From assembly GCA_014706295.1 (NCBI GenBank), contig JACSVZ010000002.1:55655660-55719659 (forward strand): 64,000 nt of DNA. The letters run 5' to 3'. The position numbers were made by a program, and so were the translations under genes. The notes under the pieces were generated by a model. It had not been told where the DNA came from, ran no database searches, and saw only the letters and a list, made by a program, of their open reading frames with translations. Origin of the DNA: Lycocorax pyrrhopterus obiensis. Lineage: Eukaryota; Chordata; Aves; Passeriformes; Paradisaeidae. Below are positions 36,401 through 51,400 of the stretch, piece by piece (position 1 is the stretch's first letter; the number at the start of each line of letters is the position of its first letter).

Positions 36401-39400
36401 GGATCCGAATCCTGCCCTTGGGTCACAACAACCCCATGCATCAGTACAGGCTGGGGGAAGAGTGGCTGGAAAACTCGCAGTGGGAAATGAGCTGTGGGTA
36501 CTGATTTGACAGCAGCTGAACATGAGCCAGTGTGTGCTCAGGTGGCCAAGAAAGCCAATGGCATCCTGACCTATATTGGGAATAGTGTGGCCAGCAGGAC
36601 CAGGAAAGTGATTGTCCCCCTGTACTCAGCACTGCTGAGGCCACATCTCAAATCATGTCGATTTCTGGGCCCCTCATTACAAGAAAGAGCGTGTCCAGAG
36701 TGTGCTCTGTGCTGGAGCATGTCCAGGGAACGGCAACAAAGCTGTTTGAAGGGTCTGGAGCACAAGTCTTATGAGGGTGGCTGAGGGAGCTGTGGTTGTT
36801 TAGTCTGGAGAAAAGGAGTCTCAGGGGAGACCCTATCACTTTCTACAACAACCTGGAAGGAGGCTGTAATAGTGTGGGAGTTGGCCTCTTCTCCCAGGAA
36901 ACCAGCAACAGGACAGGAGGAAATGGCCTCAAGCTGTGCCAGGGAAGGTTCAGGTTGGACATCAGAAAGAATTTCTTCACAGTTGTTAAACATTAGAATG
37001 TACTGCTTAGGAAGGTAGTGAAATGACCATCCCTGGAGATGTTCAGGAAACAACTGGATGTGGCACTTAGTGCCATGGTCTAGTTGACCAGGTGGTTTTT
37101 GGCCAAAGGTTGGACTTGATGAGGTCTTTTCCAACCTTAATGATTCTATGATTCTGTGATTCCAAGTACTTTCTATAGTGGAGAAATATGTAGCTGTACA
37201 TGAACGCATATGGGAAAGGGTCATAGAGTCAAGCCTGGCCAAACAGCATAGTGGAAATGTGGCCATCCTCACAATGAACGAGGGTCAGCTGACCTAACAG
37301 CTCTATGGGGACAGTGTATCTTGGTGATGTTTCCTGTATTGTTTTCTTGAAAAAATTAAGTTCAGCAGTTCTCAGCAAGCAGGGAAAAGAAATATTTAGC
37401 TAGTGTTGTACAGCGAAAGTCATTGTAAGTCTAATTGGTCTGTTAAAATGAGAGTGTGGCAGCAAAGGAGGTGGAACTTCTCAGGGTGGCACCAGATCTC
37501 TCTTCCTCCTTATTGTTTCACCACCTGCGCTGCACATCCCTTAAAAGATGGGAGAAGCAAAAAAATGATTGGTTTTGTTGACTGGTTCTGAAAATTGTTT
37601 TGGGGCTTACTCACTTGAGCTGAATGAACAATTTCTGCTGCCTCTTCAGCTTCTGAGGTTCTGTGCTTTAAAAATTTGCTGCAATAGCTTGTCACCAGTT
37701 AAGATAAAAGTTTATGAGAAAGAGAGAGAGAGTTGGGAATATCCATTAAATAGAAAAAAATTTTGTGTTTCCCTTTTTGCTCAAGTATTTGCTGTGTTGG
37801 CTGGGATCAGTAAGCTATCTGTAAAATAGGTTCCATCCAGGGAGGAGACGGAAGAGGTGAGAGGCTTTAATTAATCATACAGGAATAGTAGTTTTCTCAA
37901 AATAAGGAGCAAATCCAAGATGTTTGAAGCCAGGCTTGCTGGGTTTCAAAGTGGGGTGTGCCTACAGCATTTACTAGGACAGGAAATTCCTCCCTAATGC
38001 CAAAGGAAATTTCTTTTTTTCCCTCTAGTTCTTTTTATCCAACCAATGTTGAGGTTCCCCAGCCCCCTCTCAAATATATTTTCTTATAATGAATCAAAGG
38101 ATCGATTTCTTATCAGAATACAGGTCCAGATGCCCCACTGCCCCACATCTTCACATGTGCATTTGGCTGTGTGCATGTCAGCGTACTCAGGTATGTAGTT
38201 TTCCCCGCTTGTTAGGCATTGGGATGGCGAGGGTCAATTGGTGAAACAGCAGTTCACAGAATTTATGATGTGTGATGTTCATATTTCTTGATGTGGTTTG
38301 TTAGGGGAATATATATGTGTTGAAAATAAAGGAAAACTTTCAGTCCTTGTGATATCTTTAAAACAGACCTTTGCGGTACACACACAAAATCCTTTTATTC
38401 TATTTTATAATTTGATTTGATATCCAGTATTCTTTAATCATTGCATTCAAGAGGTTAGGTAAATGCTAGTTTCATGACAATGTCTAGATGAGCAAGTCTG
38501 TATTGAGTCTATAACTCCCTCTCTGTAATATTTTTTCTAACAGCTAATGATTAACAGTAATTTTCACGTTATAATTGCTATTGATGCTGATTTATCATTG
38601 ACTTGGCCTTCATGTTATTTACATTGTTACTTGCATTCCACATGTGTTTGGAAATTACTTGAAAGAGAATAAATGTTTGACGCTCGAGATCCAGAACTGT
38701 CATGTTAAAAGAGCCGTCTTAATTTCTTTCCATCATGAACATCTTTTTCCTCCTTATGAGTGATTCCATCACCCACTTTGCTTTGGCAAGTGGAGAACTG
38801 TACACAGAAGAGTTTCTGACCACAAAGTGCTTGCTTGAAGTTGCCAAGTAAACTATGTTTCCAAAAAGTTGAACAAAACTCATGGGATTTTCAGTCTGAG
38901 AGGAGAAACTCCTTGAAATGCACATGACCTTTCTTTTTTTTTTTTCCTGGACCCATGATTGCTTTATAAGCTATGGCCACCTGTGCTGACTACTGCAGTC
39001 TGTCTTCAGAGATAGTCTCAGTAACAGGATAATTTTTCCCCCAGCTTGCTATGTATACTCACAGCTCGTGAGAAGCACTGTAGCCTTCCCAGGTGGCCTG
39101 TTGCCACCACTGAGTGCCATCGGCACTGCCTAGGAAGCTGGCCTCAGAGAAGCAGTGCATCCCGACACCATGCACAGCTCTCCCTGTGCTTCCCCCTGTC
39201 CAATCCCTGGGTTGTGCAGTATTGAGAGAGTTGGGTACTGATGGCAGTAGCTGTTTGAAGGCTTTGTGCATTTAGAACTCCTGAAATGATGCCTTTTCCT
39301 GGTCTTAAAATCAAGAGTCAAACATGGTTAGAAGGGAAAAAGGGATTTTACCTTGGTATTTATTTGTAGGATCCTTAGGTGCACTACGTCCAGGTCATAT

Positions 39401-42400
39401 GCACCTCCATGCACAATGCAATGGACACCCCCAAAAGATCTGGTATAACATTATAGGTCTTACTAATTAGCATATCTATCAAAGATTCCCCAATGAGAGG
39501 CTCGAATGAGCCCCCCTCCCCCAGGAGCCTTCCCTGGATGGTTCTATCTTAGTTTACAAAATGTGTTCTGGAGAGGACCTTGGTGTCTGGGGCACACTGC
39601 TCCCTAACTACGAAACTTCTAAAATGTTTAGTCTCCTAGCTTGACAAACAAGCCCAAGAATGTAGGCCAAAAAACCCCAAGAATACGGAAGTTGTAAAAG
39701 GGCGTAAAAGGGATATAAAAGAAAAGACAAAAAATCATCATGGCATTGGAAACAGATGAGCAAAAGAAGAAAAACCAAACCCCAAAACTGCAGGCTCATT
39801 TTGTGAGATACTGAGATTTCTAAGCGAAAGCAAATTCCTGATGCCTTTGGCATTGGCTGTGGAATGATGGGGTTGGGGAAGGTCTGTGCCTGGCAAGGTC
39901 CAGCCCAGAAACACTGAGGAAATACTGTCTGCTCGGTTACCAGAGAGTACTGCTGACAAAGACACAAAGCAGACATCAGACTGCTAGTTATCTGAAGAAA
40001 AGAGAGGGTTAAAGGGCTTTTGGGGATCATAATCAGAGGAACTTTTAAGAAGTGTCTGAGGTATATCAGATGCACCATTTCAGTAATTTCAGATGATCTT
40101 GAGTTATTGCATAGTGCCAGTCAGTTCCCAGTCAGTAATACCACTAATCCTCTTTGTGTTCTTGGCAGTTTTAAAATATCCTATGAAGCACTATTTTGGA
40201 GGAAAGTGTGGTATCTGTGGAATTTTGTGTTAGAACAACTAAGCTGTATGCACATGAGGGGGCCTCCAAGATTAAATTACTCTGAGCTGTACTTGCTGTC
40301 AGTCGTAAGGAAACTCAGTCAGAGCCAGACTTTTTATTTGAAAAATATCCCTAACCTTTTATGAGCTCAGGCATCTGTAGTTGCACTGCATATGTGGGTA
40401 ACTGTGACCCACATTCTTTTGTACCTCAGTTACTGTGGAAAGAAAGTACATTAGTATGTTCAGAAGGTGGCCGTTAAATTAATTGGTACATCTTTATATC
40501 CTTGAAGCCTCAGTGAAGGCATTTAGAGATTTGCAAGGCAGGGAGAGATAAGTAGGAGCGAAACAAAAATTTTGTCTTCCAAACCCTAGAGAAAGCCATG
40601 AGTTGTTGATAGCACAACTGAAGGGCTTAGACCAAGATCATGAAGAGTGATTTGAAGGAGCCATTTCAAACATCATCAAAGAGATGAGCCTTTATTTTAG
40701 GTTCCTGACATGTTTGTTCTACCCAGCTTTGGAAGCCACGTGTGTAGGAAGCAGATTACCAGCTGTGAACAGACATATATTTTGTGATATCTCCCAAAAT
40801 TAAGAAGATCTTAAAGTGCAGGTCAAGTCTATGTAATTGTCCTGTTGTGTGGAACAAAACATCCAGGTGTTCATCTAAACTCTCATTTTGGGAAAGTGTC
40901 CCTTCTCACAAAAAGTTCACACTGAAATTACTGAGATATAAGTATGCCTTTTAGTCAGGGTCCATGATGAGAATAAAAAACTGTACAAATTTAGCAAATT
41001 TTCGAAGCACCCGGTGTAAGCCTCTACCTTTGGTGCAGGTCAGAGAATTTCCAAACAGCTAGTGGGGATAGTTATAAAGTCTATATGCCAGAGAGGGTAT
41101 AGTAGGTAGATGCATAGTACCTTGACTTTTGAGACTTAGCATAGCATGAGGTAGCCCTCCCTTGTGATATTTTCTTAGGATATTTGTTCTAAGACTTCTT
41201 GGATGAGGATACTGTTCATGATCCTCTGTGGTGTCAAGTGCACCAGTTCACAGACAGGCATCATAGAACAAGAAAACTAGTAACAACAAGGAAAGCAGTA
41301 ACAAGAGTGTGTGCTCTGACAACAAATGCAGGGTTCCTTGGTACTTACTCTTGTCATTCTGCTTTTGTATCATTTGGAAAACAAGCAGCATCACAAGAAA
41401 AAATCCTAACAAGTTAAGTGAATCTTCAACATCTTCAAAACAGGAGTGTTCTGCCAACATATTATCAAGGCTTCCAGGACATTTTCTCATCAGAATGTAT
41501 GCGCTAGTAGCCAAGATTTACAAGGAGGATTTTTTTCAATCTAAACAACAACAATAAAAAAGACCTTTAATTTGAATATAGCTAAGGAAAGAGAAATATA
41601 AACTGCTGGCAAATGTATTTTCTAGCAATTTGATGTTTTTTCCCTTTTAAAAATATACAGATTATTTTAATAATTCCTCAGTGAAGTTTCAGTGCCTTTC
41701 ATTGGTGGTTTTAATCAAAAGTTCCTTAAAAAATAACAGGTAATCAGAAGAGTTTTTAGAAGTGTGAAGTGAACTCTGGCACAGATAGTCAGCAGAATTC
41801 AGAGCAGTACAGAAGTTGCCTTAAGTTCAGAAATTAATATAGCTTTCTGTTGAGAGCCACATCTGGCATATCCTTTTTGCCTGTTTAGTATTGTTCTGTT
41901 GTATCTCCTTGTTGACATTGCAGATGCAGCATGTACTCATAGCTTGTGTACTTAGAAAAGCAAAGAGCTGGCAGGTCATAAATGAGTGTTAGAATAGTTG
42001 AATTCACACCTTCTCTGTGAGAACACTGATGAATGCAAAATAGCACAAATGACCTGTACTTTTATTTATGTTTGCTTTTGCTGATAGTCATAATATGGTA
42101 GAAGAGTTGTCAGATAGATAAAAGCCTGGTATTGGAGTACCAGTATTGAAGGGCAGTTAATGGGGTGGGGAAGATTATTTAAGGAGATGTTTTAGGCAAG
42201 GAACTTGCAGCCTGTCATGGGTGGGGATGAGTGGGGAGAAAGCTGAGGAAGTGGAGTGATGACTCTGGATTGGGGCCAAGGCCAACATCAGTTCAGAGGA
42301 GTTTTTCTACCTTTGGGGAAGAAATGAATGACACTAAGGGTGGGAAAAATAAAAACAGAATATAATTGTATGAACTGCCAGATCAGGGTCAGGAAGATTG

Positions 42401-45400
42401 GAGGGTTTTGGTTGGACATAAGTGGGGGAGAGAATGATCAGGTTATATTGGCTAGTCAGTAAGTCATCCTTTACGAGCTATGCAAGACTCACTTGGGAAA
42501 AAACCCATATGGGGTCTGATTTGAAAATGGTTAATCAAGATGAAGCTGAGGCAGTTTCATTATCTTGAACTTGACTGTTTCATTGCTCATGTTGTAGTAA
42601 TGAGGAACCTTTTTTTTCTGTGATAATTTTTCTGTGAGCCAGCCTGAGCTTCCTATTTCTACTAAGCAGGTCAACATTTGCTATCAAGTAATAATACAGT
42701 CATTTGACTAATTATCTGACTATTTATCTGATTGACTAAGAGTATGTAACACTCTGAAATGTTTCAGAAAGAAAGTTTTCCAGATAAAGCTTCACACTCT
42801 CTTGTTGGAAGGGAAACAGCCAACCCTTTTGGCTGTGTTTTCTATGCAAACTAGAAATTGCTATGAAGCTCATGCAGTAAGCTGAGTTTCTCAAATGGGT
42901 TGTATAGCCGTAGAGAAGCATTGCTCGCTAAAAGCATGATCTAACATCAGCGAGAAGTGGTATCTGCCATTTCCGTAAGCCCTGAGTTGCACTGCTGTTC
43001 CCTATTTGTAAGATAAGACAGCACCAACCCTTCAGCCTCCTGGAACAGTGTGAAAATTGAGTTTAGAGAGCTGACCACCATAGAAAACCACATAAAGAAA
43101 CAATTTTCTCTCCCTCCAGAACAGCATGCTGAAATTAAAGCCTGAAGCCAAACAGTGAGCAGTCAAGGAAAACCAAAATGTTTACTCATTAGCTGAGCTT
43201 CTCCATCTTAATCATAGAGCAAGCCAAGGAGTCCATGGGAAAAGTTTTCTGGGTATCCTTTAATTTATAAATTTGTGGAAGGCTGAACCAGTATGATGCA
43301 GCCAAACTTATTTCTGCTGTTTCCTAGCATTGAAATGTTTTATTGTACACCATTACTGGAATCACTCAAGTTGGAAGGGACCCATAAGGATCACTAAATC
43401 CAACTCCCTGCTCCTCACAGGACTCCCTAATTAAACCGTATGACCAAGAGCACTGTCCAGATACTTGTTGAGCTCTGACAGGTTTGGTGCCCTGACCACT
43501 TTCCTGGAGAGCCTGTTACTGTGATCGACTACCATCTCAGGGAATAACCTTTTCATAATCTCCACTCTGAACTTCAGTAATGTTGTATTAATATTAATCA
43601 TTAAACTGGGTGGTACGCTAATGAAGCCAGAAGGTCATTCAAGTCAATCTTCCTGCATCCATTAAACTTTTCCAAGCAACAATAGCAATATCAGCCGATG
43701 CAACGTTGTCTTGTCATTTCCTTTTACAGGCAATAAAACTATGGGCATCTGCCAGCTGTCTGGTCTGCAAAGGCATCAATGTGGAAAATGAAGTAGGAAT
43801 GCTCTTCTTCTGTTATCAGTATGAGAGTTCTCTCAGTTAGCCTGTCCTTTGCCATCTCTGAAGGGACATGGCCTTGAGGAGAGGAGACAGTCTCTTGGGT
43901 CTGTCTGGTCACTGTCAGCATACTGGACAGCTATGTAATTAGAAACCCCTCTTGAAAGAACACAGGCTAGGCATTGATAAAAGAGAATTCATAGTTTGCC
44001 TCAGTTAGCAAGGGACATTTGAACAACCCAGAACCAAGAATGTTTACAGAGGAAACAGCTGTGAAATTTTTCATTTGGTTATGCAGCTGCTCAGACTTTG
44101 TGTTCCTTTGATTACTCTCATAAAACTGGAGAACCATCCAGGTTCCTGAGAGGAAAAGGCTAGTGAAAGGGATGCTTCACCCATGAAGCACTTGTTTTTC
44201 TGTTTTGTGTTCATTTAGAGGAGAAAAATCTAACACATACGTGGATGGCAGCTCCATACTACTGAAGCTAGATATTTGATTTGCTAAGCAGTGCCATCTT
44301 TCATATTTCCAGAAATAGAAGCCTACTAAAGACTGCAAGGAAGCAAATCCATAGAGAAATGGATTTTCCTGAATGGGGAGGCCACTCCTCTGGCATTTTA
44401 GTAGTATTGCAGTAAATGTCACTCCATTAGGCATCTCCAGGTGTGCACTGATTTTCTCCTTACATTATTTTTACTTCTCATGAAACCAGTGAAATACTGT
44501 CTGAGTCAGGTAAGAAAGATAGTATTTGATCTATCATTTTCTAGAAATATGTGCCCTGATTTGAACCATGATTTTGAGGCTAGATGTCTGTAGAGCACTA
44601 ATGTGCTCAGGTCAGAATGTGAAAGGCAGAGAGGCATTTCCTGGAGATGTGTATAACCCAAGTGCATGGTTCGGGAAGCTCCTTCCACTCATGCTTGTTC
44701 CAGCTGAGAATGTAGCTTTTAAATGCATATTTGAAGTGACTGAGGAAATGTACATAAGGCAACTGAGCATGAGCTTTGCAAGCTGCTGTAAATACTGAAA
44801 ATAGGTCAAATAAATCATATGTTCTGTAGCAAAGAGATTCTCAGCTGCATGTCTGGAATAAAATTAATTTATAGATTGAGGTATCTAAAATTTAGGCATT
44901 TGTATTATAGCACATACCGTAAGTACTATAGTTTGGGTGATGATCTAATCAACAGTAGGGTCTAGAGAGGTATCCAACCCAGTCTAAATTAAACACCTGC
45001 ATTTGGTCTGCTGAACTGTTTTCTGCATCCTTTGACTACAGTGGGAGCAGTGACATGTAGATCACATAGCAGTCACTTGCTGGGTAGGCACTTAAAAGCG
45101 TTTATCAGATTCCAGAGCTGAATCACACTCCTAAAGTTTAGTGAGATGGACTTGCCCACAGTGGCAGGGTATTAAACTGTTCCCTGATAATCTGGTGATG
45201 AGAATGGGCTCATCTGAGCTAGGCACTTATTTTATGGAACAATGAAACACTCTCCATTCAACAGAAGTATTTCAGTTGTAGTGGAGTCACCAGTCAAGCA
45301 GGATAGGGCTGCTCTAACCTTTTGCATTTGAATTATTGACGATGTCCATAGTCAATGTTTAGCATGAGGAGATGCTCATTCCTCTACTTTATCTATTCCA

Positions 45401-48400
45401 CCACTATCTCATTAAAGAAGGTTAGTATCCATACCACCATGAGTCTTGTGGACCAGAGCAAGAGATCAGGGCATTGAATGTCACCGGGATGAGATTAACT
45501 TTTTCTTCTGCATCTGTGTATGGCATGGTTTGGTCACTGTCTCCCAACACAGTTCTCCCTTTATGGTCCAGGTACCTGGAAAAACTACCTTAGAAAACCT
45601 ATATTCTGGATCATTTGAAAGCTTTCTTTTAATAAACAGAGGGAAGATCTGAATTACCCAAGAATTTGGGCTGATCCTCTGACTATGATGTGTTTAGTCA
45701 TGCAGTATTTCCTCATGATCTGTGTCTCAGAGAAAGGTTCTGATGGCTGTCTTCTTCCCAATGCTGGTCTGACTGATGTGGAATAAGGAAGTACAATACA
45801 GTGCTATGATGGGAAATATTTAATTTTCTGTAGTGCTTCATCACATTGGTGTTTCTTAGCAATCTTCTTTTCCTCCCCAAATCTGTAATCTCATGTTCTT
45901 TTTTATTTTCTTGCAGGAGGAGCTGGGCATCGCTTGTGAGTTACTGGAGTCAGATTTCCTAAAGTGCAGTGTGGGATTTCCTTTCATGAGATCCAAATCT
46001 AGGGTAATGTTGTGACATTTGCAGAATAATGGTTCATTTACCTCTGTCTCCAAGGAGTGGCTCGAAAGTCAACTGCTCTGTTAAATGTCTGTGATTGATA
46101 CTTTCTCTAGCTTTCTAACCCAGATATCCGAGCCTTTCACAGTTATGGAGACTAGCTATCCTCTTTCCCACCAGACAGAGCCAGTGACAGTGCCCTGGGC
46201 ACTGCAATAAAATGGCTTTGAAAAATGGTGCAAGAGTTGCAGCTGTGAAAAACTTACATATTTCCTCTGCAGAGAATTAGAAAAGGACTCTCTATCTTAC
46301 TTGTGTTGCCTCTGTGAGTTTTTTTGTCTTCTTTCACATTAAAGTGCAGATGGATTTATACAAATTGCAAGGAAAATGTACTAATGGCTTTTTCATATTA
46401 TGGTCTTCTTCTTTTAAAGAGGGTTTTGTTCTGTAAGAGTAGATACACTCTCTCATAATGTTTAAAATATAGCTGGGTTTTTTTCTGCCACTAAACTGAT
46501 CTATATAAATGACCAACCCAGAAAGGTGAGAAAATGAGGAATAACTTAAGGATGACCTGAAAAAAATGAGTCTGAAATTTTTCAGAAAGTTTCATTTTCA
46601 AAAGCAAATCCTTTCCATTTGAATTGATGCATCCTTTGACCCAATATAGAAGTTTTTGTTTTCTGGTTTTTTTATTGACTGTTTCATGCTATTTTGAAAA
46701 AGTAAAAAAATATTTTAAATGGAATTGAAAAAATACATGCAGTAGCAAAATACTAACTAGAATGTAAGAATGTAAGCCATTGAAATTACAATGAATTTGT
46801 ACACTGTTTCACTTGGCTGAAGTCTGTTTTGGAGTTGGGCAGAAAAATTACGTGGAGAAGTTATTCATCAAAGTAAAGTTCTTATTTCAAAATTAGCACC
46901 TGTTTTCACCCATTATGATGGGTGTCCTGAATGCTGCTTTAGATTCTGCCAGTTTCTCCAAATCTCTGTGCAGGCCTGTGGTGTGAACTTTATTCCCCCA
47001 AAAGATCTCTTCGTCAGCAAATAACACATAGAGCAATGCTGAGATGGTTTCAGGTAGTGATCCCCTTGTACTGGAAGACTCATTCCCAGGCAGGTGATCT
47101 CTTCAAGAAATACCTTTGAACGGCAATTCTAGTAAAGGCCTTCTCTTAATGAAGGAAAACCCAAACTCTATAGTATATGAAGAGAAACACAATTACCAAG
47201 ACTTAAAAGCTAATTTGCAGTAGAGGAAGCTCTCTCACATGTATCAAAATATGCTACTTTTGTACAATTAGGCCAGTAAAATATAAATGAAATTTCAGAA
47301 CAAATACATTTTCAAACAATACGCATTGTCTCTAAATACTGCTTTTTCTTTGCGCAGTATGAGTTCAGTGTGATCTTTGACACAAGCCACTTGACTGGGC
47401 AGGAAGAAACACTTACCTTCCTTGTCACTGCCCAAAGGTAAGGGGACCTTTTTACATCTGGATATTCTTTGTTATATGAAGTGTGCATTACGTGTGCTTG
47501 ACAATTGCATGATATTAGCTGTGGATATGTATATGTGTAGTAAATTAGGTTAAATTACTGGGGCTAAATGTATGTATTTTGGTGATGCAGAGGTACTATG
47601 TTTTGAAGATTCCTGAAAAAATGAGGTAGGATCGTACATAGGTTTTCTTTGCCAGGCAGTTGCAATTCTGAAGGATCATTCTATATTCTCTCGGTTGAAA
47701 GGCTCTTGTGTTTCAGTGGCCATCTCTTTGGGCCACGTATCAAGCTCAGCTCAGCTGCGGTTGATGATCAACACAAGATAGACCCATTTGTTCCAGCATT
47801 TGAGTGAAATAAACATGCTAGGATGCAAACCAAAAAAGATAAATGTTTTAATGAGATGGCCAAAGATCCCACTGGTAGGTTCTAAAGTCACGGATCTATT
47901 TTTTCCCCCTCTGGTTCTTCAGTGAACTATGACAGACTTGGAAAAGGGTACTTCCCGAAGGGCACTTGAAGTGGGCAGTGAAGTAGGGTAATGCCAAGTA
48001 TGCATGCATAGGCATTTTATCTTGGGCAGAATAAAAGGTGTGACACATGCTCTGTGCCTTCTAAGATGATGTACCATGCAGAAGCAGACTGCATGGGTGA
48101 TTCAGTCACAAGCACTGTCGATGTCTGTATGGGAACCAATGCACAGCTGCATTAACATTGGCCATGAGCTGCTGCTTTGATGTGTTGGGTGTTTGACTAG
48201 TTCCTGCTCTCATTTGCTGTGTGAATGAGCCAACTTCATATCCTTACGTATCCAAATCAGGATCTTCAGCCTGAATTCTCCTCCCAAATGGGATGACACC
48301 TCTACAAACAGATGAAAGATGAGATGTAGCAGCTGCTGAGTGACTGCTCTCATAAGGCATAATCCTCTCCTGCAGTAACAGCTGTAGGTGAGAACAAGAT

Positions 48401-51400
48401 CCTGCAGCACGTGGGACTGGTATGAGACCCTGAAAGTGAGACATGTCACCATGTCTTGCATGCTAGCAAAGTTTTATTCTCTATCAGAAGTTCATCATGT
48501 GTTCATATGGACCTGTGAAGCTTCTCAGTCAGAGACATCGGTATCTGCTAGGTGTATGCCAGCTAGTGCAAAGATGGGTCAGCGGTGCTTTAAATTTGCC
48601 CAGCCAGTGTTTTCCAGCCTTGGATAGCACAGGACTTCCCTCCGTGACATCACTTCTTATATTTCTGTACCCTACCAGTGAGAAGTGTTATTCTGTGCCT
48701 TTAGATGAGCAAAGAAATAAACAGTAAGTTTAACACATTGAGTGAATGCTTAGAGATGTTACAAGAAAGTTTCTCATTGTAGAAGGATGAGAGAAGATAG
48801 TTATGTTTTGAAGGATTCAGCTGAACCTCCAAAGAGAGTAATGCAGGTCTCAATGCTGATTGCCCTCATTTTCTCTGTGACTTTAGGCAAATTGCTCAAT
48901 TCACTCTCTGTCAAATAAGTGTAACAAAATCTTTCTACCATAAGAGTTGCAGGGAGCTCTGAGGTAAAGTCACTGATAAGGAAATGGAGAGAAAGTATCT
49001 GTGCTGCGGTCAAACTGCAATAGGCGAGGACATTGTTTCCACACAGAACTGGAGCTAGTCTGGCAGAAATAGCTGAACAGGGAAGCTATGTCATGCTGTC
49101 ATGGGAAAGCAAATGTTGCCCTTCAAGTGTCCGCTTGAGCCTGTCCTATGTAGCTGCAAATTTGGCAGTAGAATCTGTGACAAGAGACTGCTTCAGTATT
49201 GGAACAATTGGAGAAAGAAGTAAACATTACATTATATTGTTCTTACACTATTTGGTTGTTTTTAAAAAAGCAACAAACCTTCTTCTTTGCTTCCAGGTGT
49301 GAACTGTTTTTCTAGAGCTAGATTCACTGAGTTGTGTTCTCCTTTTTTGACAGTACCTTTACTCCATTTGAAACAGATAAGAACTTATTCATGAACCCTA
49401 TACAGAATTCTACTTGCTTATTGTGTTTGCCACCATGGTATTTCAGTATTTATGTTGGATGAGAAATGTCTCCATTTTGGACTCTTCTGTGAGCCTGTTC
49501 AGAGGAAAAGCTTTTATTAAGTGGCATTTTTTTCCCAGGAATGAAAGTTTGTGGGGTTTTCTATCTGGGCCATAGTTTTATCAGCAGACATAGGCAATGT
49601 GTCAGTTGCAGAAAGCTGAGCTGTATCTAAGCCGGTGTGTAGCCAGCAGGCTCTGTTTTTGTAATCTGAGAAACTCATAACCTGCATGGTATCACTTGGG
49701 ATGTTACTGCCTGCTGTTGCCTCAGTGATACTGTCCTCAAACAAATATGATCATATCTTGTTTAGCCAGTTTGATTTGTGAGTAAATCCGATGAACTGCA
49801 AGGCAAAAGTGATTCCAGAGTCACTGTTGAAGAAATTGAAAATATATGTAACAAATCTTTCAAGATTGTTGTTCTGAGCTGTCACCCAACAAGCAGACTC
49901 ATCATCAGAATTAGAATAGTTGCAGGTTTACATGTTAGATATGCATTTCAGGAACCTTTCCCAGACTTCATACATGAAGTGTTCACACTGAAACAAACTG
50001 ACTCAAGTGAGAGATAATTGCTCACTTTTCTCTTTCTTCTTTTTGGTTTTGACCGGCTGAGGCAACTGCCTTTGACAATGTAAAGTAGAAGTGCTTTCAT
50101 TTTGGCAGCTAAGTACAGGAAGAGAGGGAACGAGAGGGTGGAATTGCCGAGAGATTATGGCCAGTTCACTACGAAGGTCTTGCCCAAAAACTGCGTGCAG
50201 TGCTATAGTACAATGCAGGTACATTGAAAACATTTTTTCATTTAGTGAGTCAAGACCCACTGTGAGGTGTATATATCCCTCACAAACTGATGTGCAGTCA
50301 GACTGGGAGAAAACGAACCCTTGCATAGAAGTCTAAATGTTCTTGTTTCTCTCCACTGTGTAGGATGGCTGCTATAGTTTCCCACAGACATTTGAATTCA
50401 CACTTTGTTATGAGCCTGTTCATGTCCAAGCCACAAAACTCATGCTTTTTGTGTGTGCCCTCTCCAAGGCTGGGTGGACATTCTTAAGGAGCCGATATCA
50501 CTCAGAGAGGCTCAGAGTACAAGGCAGAGAGATGGTAGCGGTGAAACTGTGATATATTGCAAAGGCTGTCGATTTGCAGTATGTTTGTTTTTCCTTTCTG
50601 GCATAGTGGAAACCTAGAACGCACTGAATATCTGCATGATAATACTCTAATCCTGTCAGTGCCCCTGATGCATGAAGTGGACTCATCCATCAGTGGGTAA
50701 GTACCAGTCACCAAATGAAAACAACAACAACAACAAGAATAATAATCATCATCATCATCACCATCATCCTAAGAATAACATCTGAGTGTCTTCCAGTGAA
50801 AAAATTAATTCTTCTCTTTGTTCACGTGTAGCCAGACTGTTGCTTTTTCCTTGTTTCTCAGACTCTGGACATTCAGACAATCTTATTCAATAGCTGGAAA
50901 TTTTACTCATTCCAAGACTACCTCATTCTTGCTACTTCCTAATTAATGCTAATTAGTTACCATCGAATTTATTTTAGTGATCATGTTTGAATTCAAGTGA
51001 TGCTGTAGATATCGTGGACCTTAAAATTAAATTAAAAAAGAACAAGTAAACTACATCTTGTTCCTTAGGGCATGGCTTTAAGGTAATGGTTGAAAGTCAC
51101 CAGGCCAAAGGTTACGGTCAAATGTTCTGGAATTTTAAGGAGCTTGGTGAAGTCTAGCTGTTTGCCTTTCTGTTTAATTTCACAAACAGAATTTGCTTCT
51201 ACTTCTGTTTATTTTCCCATTTCCTCTATTCCTAGTCTGTGAGGCATCTGACTACTAACTGCGGAGCATCATTCACGCTTTGACTGAAATACTTGTATAA
51301 CATGTAGCCATTGTGTCCTCTCCCTAAGGCTGCACATGTGCAAGTTCCTGCCTTTGTACTTGGGGCTCTTCCCTTCCACTTGACATCACAATCTTAAGAC

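Larger units (their letters stand above)
25317..45916. other. ITGA9: ITGA9 intron between window exons 2 and 3 (20600 bp)
   Basis: GT-AG intron and the richest in mobile elements of the window. It holds CR1 fragments (27850-28030, 31228-31282, 36153-37163, 43356-43580), LTRs (29740-30138, 34173-35223, 39330-39747), the (TATATC)n microsatellite at 31283-31366 and an AT-rich simple stretch at 32471-32552. A 210-codon open frame at 25999-26631 is unsupported. A GC-richer patch at 33060-33220 has no recognised content. No host exon or RNA gene seen. Confidence 0.75.

Noticed and set aside
39608..40078. 156-codon - strand open frame with hydrophobic stretches
   Set aside because: It starts outside and runs into the LTR-like copy 3, crosses its boundary without splice sites and has no recognised homology.
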